The notes beneath the pieces were generated by a model, which saw nothing but the letters and a program-made list of their open reading frames with translations, searched no databases and had not been told where the DNA came from. A DNA stretch of 64,000 nt from Ramlibacter albus (GTDB taxonomy: Bacteria > Pseudomonadota > Gammaproteobacteria > Burkholderiales > Burkholderiaceae_C). The stretch is taken from positions 1,178,001 through 1,242,000 of the forward strand of contig NZ_JACORU010000001.1 of NCBI RefSeq assembly GCF_014297445.1. Reading direction: 5' to 3'. Position 1 is the stretch's first letter. Each line of letters opens with the position of its first letter. Of the stretch, positions 39,062-47,305 are shown piece by piece. Made by a program: the position numbers and the translations under genes.

Positions 39062-40252
39062 TCAGACTGCCTGCGCTGCGTGCAGGCGCTGGATGTCCGC
39101 GGCGCCGTAGCCCAGCTCCGCGAGGATTGCGTCGGTATGTTCGCCCAACGCGGGCACCGGGTCCATGCGCGGCGGCACGTCCCAGCTGCCGGGTGGCAGC
39201 ATCGCGGGCAGCGGCCCCTTCGGTGAACCGATCTCGGTCCAGCGGCCACGGGCCTTCAGCTGCGGGTGCGACCACACTTCGCGCATCGTGTTGACCTGCG
39301 CGTTGGCGATCTGCGCGGCTTCGAGGCGCTCGAGCACCTGCGCGGCGGTGAGCGACGAGAACGCATCGACGATGATCGCCCGCAGCGCGTCGCGCTCGGC
39401 CACGCGCTTGTAGTTGGCGGTGAAGCGCGCATCGGTGGCGAGCGCCGGCTGCAGCAGGACCTTCTCGCAGAAGGCCATCCACTCGCGCTCGTTCTGCAGG
39501 CCGAGCATCACGACGCCGCCGTCGCCCGCGGGGAACGGCCCGTACGGGTAGATCGTCGCGTGCGCCGCACCGGTGCGCGGCGGCGGCTCGGCGCCCTCGA
39601 ACGCGTAGTACAGCGGGTAGCTGGTCCACTCGGCGAGCGACTCCAGCATCGAGATGTCGATGCGCTGCCCCTTGCCGGTCTGGCCACGCTGCAACAGCGC
39701 CGCGAGGATGTTCGTGTACGCGTACATGCCGGCGGCGATGTCCGCGATGGAAGGGCCGGCCTTGCACGGCTCGTCGGGCGTGCCGGTCACCGACACGAAA
39801 CCCGCCTCGCTCTGGATCAGCAGGTCGTAGGCTTTCTTGTCGCGATAGGGGCCGGGGTTATCCGGGTCGTCGCCATAGCCCGAGATGTCGCAGACGATGA
39901 GGCCGGGCTTGAGCTTCGACAATCGCTCATAGCCGAGGCCGAGGCGTGCCGCCGCGCCGGGCGCCAGGTTCTGCACCACCACGTCGGCCTTCTCGATGAC
40001 GAGGCGCTCCAGCACCTTCGCGGCCTCGGCGTGCTTCACGTCGAGCGTCAGGCTTTCCTTGGAACGGTTCGTCCAGACGAAGTGCGAGGCGAGGCCGCGC
40101 ACGCGCTGGTCGTAGCCGCGCGCGAAGTCACCCGAGCCCGGCCGTTCGATCTTGATGACGCGCGCGCCGAGGTCGGCCAGCTGGCGCGTGGCGAACGGCG
40201 CGGCGATCGCGTGTTCGAGCGTGACGACGGTGAGGCCCTTTAGGGGTTGCAT
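39062..40252 (-). CDS. CaiB/BaiF-family CoA-transferase
   Basis: A 396-residue class III CoA-transferase with the catalytic Asp171 in GPSIADIAAGMYA, plus SKESLTLDVKHAEAAKVLER, VVVQNLAPGAAARLGLGYER and YGPFPAGDGGVVMLG. It probably activates a diacid as its CoA ester, using succinyl-CoA or similar as donor. It sits between a hydratase and a lyase in one operon (gap to hydratase 12 bp). Donor and acceptor are inferred. Confidence 0.92.
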   Translation of the reverse strand: MQPLKGLTVVTLEHAIAAPFATRQLADLGARVIKIERPGSGDFARGYDQRVRGLASHFVWTNRSKESLTLDVKHAEAAKVLERLVIEKADVVVQNLAPGAAARLGLGYERLSKLKPGLIVCDISGYGDDPDNPGPYRDKKAYDLLIQSEAGFVSVTGTPDEPCKAGPSIADIAAGMYAYTNILAALLQRGQTGKGQRIDISMLESLAEWTSYPLYYAFEGAEPPPRTGAAHATIYPYGPFPAGDGGVVMLGLQNEREWMAFCEKVLLQPALATDARFTANYKRVAERDALRAIIVDAFSSLTAAQVLERLEAAQIANAQVNTMREVWSHPQLKARGRWTEIGSPKGPLPAMLPPGSWDVPPRMDPVPALGEHTDAILAELGYGAADIQRLHAAQAV

Positions 40253-40264
40253 GGTCAGGTTCCT

Positions 40265-41125
40265 TCAGCGAAGCGTCGCGACCGCGTCCATCGTGAGCCA
40301 GCCCTCATGGTCCTGCGCCCACAGCTTGATCGTCTTGCCGTCCGGCTGCACCTGCCCGTTGACGCGGAAGGGGTGCAGGTCGAACGTCGGCCGCACCGCT
40401 CGGAAGCGGAACGTCGCCACGTCGGCGCCGGGCGCGTTCCTGCGCACCAGGTCCATGAGCAGCGTCGCGATCAGCGGGCCGTGGACGATGAGGCCCGGGT
40501 AGCCCTCCACTTCCGTCACGTACTTGCGGTCGTAGTGGATGCGGTGGCCGTTGAACGTCAACGCCGAATAGCGGAACAGCAGCACGTCGTCGGGCACGAT
40601 CTCGCGCTGCCACGCCGCGCCCGTGGGCGCCGGTTGCGGCGGCGGCTCGACGTCGTCCGCGCGCTTGGGCTCGCGGTAAACGATGTCGTGGAATTCCACG
40701 ATCGCCGGGTCGGCAGCGCCGTTGCAGCGCACTTCGTGGCGAACCTTCACGAACACGAGCTTGCCCGTGCGGCCGTCCTTCTCCGTCACGTCGGCGATGG
40801 TGGAGGTGCGCTCCACGGCGTCACCCACGCGCACCGGCGAGCGGAACTCGAACTGGCTGCCAGCCCACATGCGCCGCGGCAGCGGCACGGGGGGCAGGAA
40901 GCCGCCGCGCTTCGCATGGCCGTCGGCGCCGATCTCGCTCTGGCGATGCAGCGGCAGGAAGTAGAGCCAGTGCCACAAGGGATGCAGCGCGTCGCCGTCG
41001 GCGGCCAGCGCGGCCTCGTGGTCCAGCGTGGCGTTCAGCGCATTGACCGGCGTTGCGCCGATGCGGTCCCGCACCGTCTCGCTGCGGCCGACCCACGCTC
41101 GCAGGTCGTTGGAAGCGGCTTCCAT
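40265..41125 (-). CDS. HTD2/MaoC-type hydratase (mesaconyl-/itaconyl-CoA hydratase-like)
   Basis: A 286-residue protein with two hotdog halves. The N-terminal half has MWAGSQFEFRSPVRVGDAVE; the C-terminal half has FRYSALTFNGHRIHYDRKYV and GLIVHGPLIATLLMDLVRRN, the pattern of FAS1-like/HTD2 hydratases that include mesaconyl-C4-CoA and itaconyl-CoA hydratases. It follows the Bug gene after five bases and precedes the CoA-transferase. Together they suggest activation and hydration of an unsaturated diacid. Confidence 0.88.
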   Translation of the reverse strand: MEAASNDLRAWVGRSETVRDRIGATPVNALNATLDHEAALAADGDALHPLWHWLYFLPLHRQSEIGADGHAKRGGFLPPVPLPRRMWAGSQFEFRSPVRVGDAVERTSTIADVTEKDGRTGKLVFVKVRHEVRCNGAADPAIVEFHDIVYREPKRADDVEPPPQPAPTGAAWQREIVPDDVLLFRYSALTFNGHRIHYDRKYVTEVEGYPGLIVHGPLIATLLMDLVRRNAPGADVATFRFRAVRPTFDLHPFRVNGQVQPDGKTIKLWAQDHEGWLTMDAVATLR

Positions 41126-41130
41126 CGCGC

Positions 41131-42090
41131 TCACTCCGCCGTCAGCTTGGCGCGCTGCACAACGCCCTTCCACTTGGCCAGCTCGCTCTTCACGAGCTCG
41201 CCGAAGCGCTCCGGCGTGCTGGTCTCGACTTCGGCGCCGTGTTCCTGGATGCGCTTGATGGTCTCCTTGTCGGCCAGCACCTGGTTCAGCGCCTTGTTGA
41301 TCTGGTCGATGACGGGCTTGGGCGTCTTGGCCGGCGCGAAGAAGCCGTACCACTGCTGCACGTCCACACCGTCCACGCCGGCTTCCTTCAGCGTCGGCAC
41401 GTCGGGCAGCAGCGGCGAGCGCTTCGGGCCCGCGACCGCGAGGGCCTTCAGCTTGCCCGACTTCACGTACGGCATCGCCGTGAACAGGCTCGGGAACATG
41501 AACTGCGTCTGCCCGCCGATGGTGTCCGTGATGGCCGGGGCCGAGCCGCGGTACGGCGCACCGATCATCTTCACGCCGGCGTTCAGCTTGAAGAGCTCGG
41601 CGGCGAAGTGCGGCGCGGTGCCGTTGCCGGCCGACGCGTAGGCGAACTTGTCCGGCTTGGCCTTCAGCTGCGTCACCAGGTCCTTCACGTCCTTCACCGC
41701 GACCGTGGGGTTGGCGACCATCAAGGTGGGCGAGTTCGCCACCAGGCCGATGGGCGCGAAGTCCGCGACCGGGTCGTAGCGCAGCTTCTGCAGCGCGGGG
41801 TTCATCGCGTGCGTCGCGATGTAGCCGAACATCAGCGTGTGGCCGTCGGCCGGGGCGCGTGCGACGAATTCGCTCGCGATGGCGCCGTTCGCGCCGGCGC
41901 GGTTGTCCACGATGATCTGCTGGCCCAGCAGCGGCCCCAGCTTCTGCGCGATGGTGCGCGCCATGGCGTCGTTGCCGCCGCCGGCGGCCGTCGGCACCAC
42001 CAGCGTGATGGGCTTCTCGGGGTAGGCCGCCATGGCGGGCGTGGCGGCGATCATGGCCGCGGCAACGGCGGGCGCGATGAAGCGTTTCAT
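41131..42090 (-). CDS. Bug/TctC binding protein of the catabolic operon
   Basis: A 319-residue periplasmic receptor with signal peptide MKRFIAPAVAAAMIAATPA MAA and TctC features (YPEKPITLVVPTAAGGGNDA, VDNRAGANGAIASEFVARAP, MIGAPYRGSAPAITDTIGGQ). It has its own ribosome site (GAAGGAGACAAACCC then ATG). Unusually, the prpF frame runs straight into it without a stop, so a 685-residue fusion is also open. Its place in the operon suggests it captures the pathway substrate. Confidence 0.92.
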   Translation of the reverse strand: MKRFIAPAVAAAMIAATPAMAAYPEKPITLVVPTAAGGGNDAMARTIAQKLGPLLGQQIIVDNRAGANGAIASEFVARAPADGHTLMFGYIATHAMNPALQKLRYDPVADFAPIGLVANSPTLMVANPTVAVKDVKDLVTQLKAKPDKFAYASAGNGTAPHFAAELFKLNAGVKMIGAPYRGSAPAITDTIGGQTQFMFPSLFTAMPYVKSGKLKALAVAGPKRSPLLPDVPTLKEAGVDGVDVQQWYGFFAPAKTPKPVIDQINKALNQVLADKETIKRIQEHGAEVETSTPERFGELVKSELAKWKGVVQRAKLTAE

Positions 42091-43188
42091 GGGTTTGTCT
42101 CCTTCGGGAACGTTCGAAAACACATAGGGTGGGAGGTGCAGGTCGCCCTGCAGGATCTTTCGCGCGGTGCGCACGAGCGCGGCGCGCTGCACGCGCGCCT
42201 CGTCGCCCGCACCTTCGACGGTGACTTCGATCTCGATGCGGCCTTGCGGGTGCAGCACGGCGATGGAACGCACGCCGGCGCGGCGCGTGCGGCCGCTCGC
42301 GACGGTGCCGGGCAGCGCGAAGGCCGTGGCGACACCGATCGCGCCCGTCACCGCGTGCGATGCGTGGCAGCGGCGCGGCGTGAAGTAACGCGAGGTGATG
42401 CTGTCCGCGTCGTCGCCGTCGCTGGCGATCACCGGCTTGGGCACGACGCTGCCGGACACGTCGCCCAGGCCCATCGCTTCGCCTGCGGCGCAGCGGATCT
42501 TTTCGATGCGTGCCATCAGTGCCGCATCGGCATCGAGCTCGGCGGGCAACTCGCGGCCGGTGAGGCCGAGGTCACGGGCGCGCATGATCACCAGCGGCAT
42601 GGCGGCATCGATGCAGGTCACCTCGATGCCTTCGATCGTGTCGATTCTGTGGCCGGTGGGGAACAGCGAGCCAGTCACCGCACCCCAAGCGTCCAGGAAA
42701 TTCAGGCGGATGGGCGCGGCCGTGCCCGCCACGCCGTCGATGCCGGTGTCGCCGTCGTATTGCACGCGGCGGCCGGGCGTCTGCACGGTCACGTCGATGC
42801 GCGAGCGCGTGTTCACGTTGAACACCCGAACGGTCGTCTCACCTTCCTTTACGGCAACGAGCCCCTGCTCGATGGCAAACGGCGCGACGCCGGAGAGCAT
42901 GTTCCCGCAGTTCGGCCGCGTGTCGACCGACTTCTGGCCCACGCCGACTTGCGCGAAGAGGTAGTCCACGTCGCAACCCGGTTGCGACGACTTCGAGACG
43001 ATCGCGACCTTGCTGGTCAGCGTGCTGCCGCCGCCCACGCCGTCCACCTGCAGCAGGTCCGACGCACCGATGGCGCCGATGAGCGCTTCGTCGCGGGCCG
43101 TCTCGTCCGCGGGCAGCCACTCGCGCAGGAAGAAGGGCCCGCGCGACGTGCCGGCGCGCATCAGAACACAGGGGATGGTTCGTTGCAT
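42091..43188 (-). CDS. PrpF-like isomerase; frame continues into bug without a stop
   Basis: About 366 residues of the PrpF/4-oxalomesaconate tautomerase family: MQRTIPCVLMRAGTSRGPFF at the start, RPNCGNMLSG and PRRCHASHAVTGAIGVATAF. These enzymes move double bonds in 2-methylaconitate or oxalomesaconate using paired base residues. The family ends near LHLPPYVFS; here no stop follows and the frame reads NVPEGDKPMKRF into the Bug signal peptide. No Shine-Dalgarno is seen; a 7-bp hairpin (43189-43206) abuts the ATG. First gene of the operon. Confidence 0.88.
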
Positions 43189-43206
43189 GGGCCGAATGAT
43201 CGGCCC
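43189..43206 (-). promoter_or_regulatory. hairpin abutting the prpF start codon
   Basis: A perfect inverted repeat GGGCCGA/TCGGCCC with a 4-base loop ends one base before the ATG and occupies the place where a ribosome site would be. A second perfect palindrome ATTCAC-AAA-GTGAAT lies at 43211-43225. Both are in the untranslated leader or promoter of the operon. Confidence 0.4.
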
Positions 43207-43221
43207 GGCGATTCACAAAGT

Positions 43222-43247
43222 GAATTGCATCTTTCAGATCAACTGAT
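43222..43247 (-). promoter_or_regulatory. LysR-type operator upstream of prpF (copy 1)
   Basis: Read toward prpF it contains TTGATCTGAAAGATGCAA. It matches 25 of 26 positions of the element at 44203-44228, which is placed the same way relative to the porin. The core ATCTT-T-(A/C)AGAT is a near palindrome and contains a T-N11-A pattern typical of LysR sites. TTGATC may also serve as -35. Confidence 0.7.
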
Positions 43248-43259
43248 GCGCCACCAACA

Positions 43260-44168
43260 TCAGTGGGCGCGACGCTTGCGGCGCAACTCGAGAAAGAGGT
43301 CGAACAGCTGCTGCGCCGCGGGTGACAGGCTGCGGCTGCGGCGGCGGATCAGGCCCATCTTGCGGGTGACCACCGGGTCGACGAGCGGCACACTGACGAG
43401 CAGGGGGTGGTCGGCCGCCGGCATGGCCATCGCCGGGACCGCGGCGACGCCCAGCCCCGCTTCGACAAGGCCGAGGGCCGTGGTCACGTGCTGCGTCTCG
43501 TAAGCCGCCACCGGCCGCTTCTTCACGCTCGCGAGCGCCTGGTCCAGCAGCAGCCGGTTGCCCGACGAGCGGCTGACCGAAATGAAGTCGTGCGCCTGCA
43601 GGGCCTCCCACGACACGCGCTTCATGCGGGCCACGGGGTGGTCGCGGCGGCATGCGGCGACGAAACGCTCCTCCGCGATGGCCGTGAACTCCAGCTCGGC
43701 TTCCTGCACGCCCATGAAGTTCAGGCCGAAGTCCGCCTCGCCGCGCGCCACGGTGGCCAGCACTTCGTTGGCACCGGCGTCGAGCAGCTTCACGCGCACG
43801 TTGGGGCTGCGCTCGTGGAAATCGTGCAGCACGCGAGAGAGGTAGTAGTTGACGGTGGACGGCACGCAGGCCACGGTGACTTCGCTCATGCGCGTGGCCG
43901 CCGCGCCCTTGATCCCGAGCAGGGTGTGATCGAGTTCGTCCAGCAGCTCCCGCACCTTGCGCTCGAAGTCGCGGCCGACGGCCGTCAGCGTGACGCGCCG
44001 CGTGGTGCGCTCCAGCAGCCGCACGCCCAGCGCCTCTTCCAGCTTGTCGATGCGGCGGCTGAACGCCGGCTGCGACAGGTGCACGGCGTCGGCGGCGCGC
44101 CGGAAGTTGGCCAGTTCCGCCACCGTGCGGAAGGCGACGAGGTCGTTCAGGTCGAAGTGCATCGGCAT
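43260..44168 (-). CDS. LysR-family regulator of the porin and prpF operon
   Basis: A 302-residue LTTR: HTH region FRTVAELANFRRAADAVHLS followed by QPAFSRRIDKLEEALGVRLL, then a ligand-binding domain (VNYYLSRVLHDFHERSPNVR). GGGGAG lies six bases before the chosen ATG. The gene is flanked by two inverted copies of one palindromic element, in front of the catabolic operon downstream and of the porin on the other side, so it most likely regulates both and its own promoter region. Confidence 0.92.
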   Translation of the reverse strand: MPMHFDLNDLVAFRTVAELANFRRAADAVHLSQPAFSRRIDKLEEALGVRLLERTTRRVTLTAVGRDFERKVRELLDELDHTLLGIKGAAATRMSEVTVACVPSTVNYYLSRVLHDFHERSPNVRVKLLDAGANEVLATVARGEADFGLNFMGVQEAELEFTAIAEERFVAACRRDHPVARMKRVSWEALQAHDFISVSRSSGNRLLLDQALASVKKRPVAAYETQHVTTALGLVEAGLGVAAVPAMAMPAADHPLLVSVPLVDPVVTRKMGLIRRRSRSLSPAAQQLFDLFLELRRKRRAH

Positions 44169-44202
44169 CGCGGGCTCCCCGGCGCATTGATGCGCCATGG
44201 CT

Positions 44203-44228
44203 ATCAGTTGATCTTAAAGATGCAATTC
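44203..44228 (+). promoter_or_regulatory. LysR-type operator upstream of the porin (copy 2)
   Basis: Contains TTGATCTTAAAGATGCAA; the core ATCTT-T-AAGAT (read on the minus strand) is a perfect palindrome. It lies 54 bases before the porin start and 34 bases from the lysR start. It differs from copy 1 at a single base. Confidence 0.7.
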
Positions 44229-44282
44229 CGTTTTGCAATGCCGGCCGCGAAGATCGAGCTCATCAACATTGGAGATAACCGC

Positions 44283-45455
44283 ATGAAGAGAAACCTCGTG
44301 GCCCTCGGCCTGCTCGCCGCCGCCGGCACCGCCTCCGCGCAATCCTCGGTGACCCTCGGGGGCATCATCGACACCGGCGTCACCTTCGGCCGCGGCAGCG
44401 TGGCCGACCGGGTGCAGCTGACGAGCGGCAACATGGCCACGTCGCGGCTGATCTTCCGCGGCACCGAAGACCTGGGCGGCGGGCTGTCCGCGTCGTTCTG
44501 GCTCGAAGCCGGCCTGAACATCGACGACGGCAGCGGCCAGGCCACCAACACCAACAACCAGACCAGCGGCGGCAACTTGAGCTGCACGGTCGCGACGACC
44601 ACCACGACGGCCACCACGGCCAACCCCGCGATCGCCGGCACCGCGCTCACCTCCACGTCCACCAGCACGAGCACCTGCACGCCCGCGATCAACGGCGCGC
44701 AAGGCATGACGTTCAACCGCCGTTCGACGGTGAGCCTGGCCGGCGGCTGGGGCGAGGTGCGCCTGGGCCGCGACTACGTGCCGCAGTACTGGAACCGCAG
44801 CGTCTTCGACCCCTTCGGCATCGTCGGCGTCGGCCAGACGGTGATCAGCAACCTCAACATCACCGGCATCACGTCGGTGCGTGCATCCAACAGCATCGGC
44901 TACCTGCTGCCCGGCTCGCTGGGCGGCTGGTACGGCCAGGCGATGTACCACCTCGGCGAGAACGCGGGCAACGTCGGCGTGACCAAGCGCGACGGCTCGG
45001 GCTACGGCGTTCGCATCGGCTATGCCGCGGGCCCTTTCAACATCGCTGCCGCCACCGGCTACACGCGCTATGCCGCGGGTGCGGTGCACCAGAGCAACAT
45101 CGGCGGCCGCTGGGACTTCGCCATGGTCAAGCTGATGGCGCAGTACGAGCGCGAGCGCGCGGGTTTGCGTGAAGCGGACGGCTGGCTCGTGGGCGGCCTC
45201 GTGCCGGTCGGTGCGGGCGAAGTGCGCGTGTCGTACTCCCGCTTCCACATCGACCCGCCCGGCAACGTGGCGGAGCCGCGCGCGACCAAGATCGCGCTGG
45301 GCTACGTGCACAACCTGAGCAAGCGCACCGCGCTGTACGCCACCTATGCGCGCGTGCGCAACAGCGCCGGCGGCACGCTGGGCCTCGGCGGTGCGACGAC
45401 GGCTGCCAACCAGGGCTCGAGCGGGCTGGACCTGGGCATTCGCCACACCTTCTGA
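44283..45455 (+). CDS. outer-membrane porin (Gram-negative, Burkholderiales type)
   Basis: A 390-residue beta-barrel porin with a signal peptide (KRNLVALGLLAAAGTASAQ), SSVTLGGIIDTGVTFGRGSV at the mature start, NRRSTVSLAGGWGEVRLGRD and a C-terminal Phe in GLDLGIRHTF for Bam recognition. A Thr/Ser-rich loop with two Cys (SCTVATTTTTATTANPAIAG region) is a probable extracellular or constriction loop. Its operator suggests it admits the substrate of the prpF operon. Confidence 0.93.
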   Translation: MKRNLVALGLLAAAGTASAQSSVTLGGIIDTGVTFGRGSVADRVQLTSGNMATSRLIFRGTEDLGGGLSASFWLEAGLNIDDGSGQATNTNNQTSGGNLSCTVATTTTTATTANPAIAGTALTSTSTSTSTCTPAINGAQGMTFNRRSTVSLAGGWGEVRLGRDYVPQYWNRSVFDPFGIVGVGQTVISNLNITGITSVRASNSIGYLLPGSLGGWYGQAMYHLGENAGNVGVTKRDGSGYGVRIGYAAGPFNIAAATGYTRYAAGAVHQSNIGGRWDFAMVKLMAQYERERAGLREADGWLVGGLVPVGAGEVRVSYSRFHIDPPGNVAEPRATKIALGYVHNLSKRTALYATYARVRNSAGGTLGLGGATTAANQGSSGLDLGIRHTF

Positions 45456-45486
45456 CCGGCGCCATGGAGTGCCGGCGAACGGCACC

Positions 45487-45500
45487 CTGACGGCCATCAA
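45487..45500 (+). promoter_or_regulatory. weak FNR-like box
   Basis: CTGACGGCCATCAA: a perfect ATCAA half and a degenerate left half. CAGAGT, a weak -10, begins 21 bases downstream. It lies before a 20-residue ORF and the YqaA-like gene, outside the main FNR cluster. Confidence 0.35.
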
Positions 45501-45533
45501 CCTCGCGTCCCGGCATTGCGCCAGAGTGAATGC

Positions 45534-45596
45534 ATGGGACCGAGAACCATCGTCATCGCGCTCATGGCCGCGGCCGGTGCGGCGCTCGTTCGCTGA
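45534..45596 (+). CDS. possible 20-residue leaderless peptide
   Basis: ATG followed by GPRTIVIALMAAAGAALVR and a stop, a hydrophobic peptide. The ATG is seven bases after the last base of the weak -10 CAGAGT, so a transcript from it would begin at the ATG. It could be a leader peptide of the YqaA-like gene 14 bases downstream, or chance. Confidence 0.2.
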   Translation: MGPRTIVIALMAAAGAALVR

Positions 45597-45609
45597 AGGC
45601 GGCCGCCCG

Positions 45610-46095
45610 ATGCCGGCCTGGTTGCACGCAATCCTCGCGGCACTCGCGTTGCCCGAGTACGGCTTGACGGGGCTGTTCCTGGTCTGCCTGCTGTCCGCCA
45701 CGTTGCTGCCACTGGGCTCGCTGCCGGCCGTGTTCGGCCTGCTCAAGCTCAACCCGGACCTGTTCTGGCCCGCGATGTTCGTGGCGACGGCAGGCAACGT
45801 GGCCGGCGGCGTGATCAACTGGTCCATGGGCTGGGGCGCGCGCTCCCTGGCCGACCGCTACACACGCTCGCGCTGGCACGAGCGCGCGTTGCGCATGCTC
45901 ACGCGCATGGGCCCCAAGGCCTGCCTCTTCGCGTGGTTGCCCATCGTGGGTGACCCGCTGTGCGCCGTGGCCGGCTGGCTGCGCATGCCGCTCCGGGCCT
46001 GCACGGCTTACATGGCCGTCGGCATGTTCGCGCGCTACGTCACCATCGCGGGCGGCCTGCTGCAGGTGTTCCCCGGCCGCTGGCTGCCGCAATAG
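45610..46095 (+). CDS. YqaA/DedA-like membrane protein
   Basis: A 161-residue protein with about four helices and LVCLLSATLLPLGSLPAVFG, GNVAGGVINWSMGWG and KACLFAWLPIVGDPLCAVAG, the SNARE-associated/VTT-type pattern of YqaA. DedA-family proteins act in lipid or ion homeostasis. Convergent with the exporter genes (5-bp gap). Confidence 0.85.
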   Translation: MPAWLHAILAALALPEYGLTGLFLVCLLSATLLPLGSLPAVFGLLKLNPDLFWPAMFVATAGNVAGGVINWSMGWGARSLADRYTRSRWHERALRMLTRMGPKACLFAWLPIVGDPLCAVAGWLRMPLRACTAYMAVGMFARYVTIAGGLLQVFPGRWLPQ

Positions 46096-46100
46096 GGCCC

Positions 46101-47303
<1,203 letters not shown>

Positions 47304-47305
47304 CG

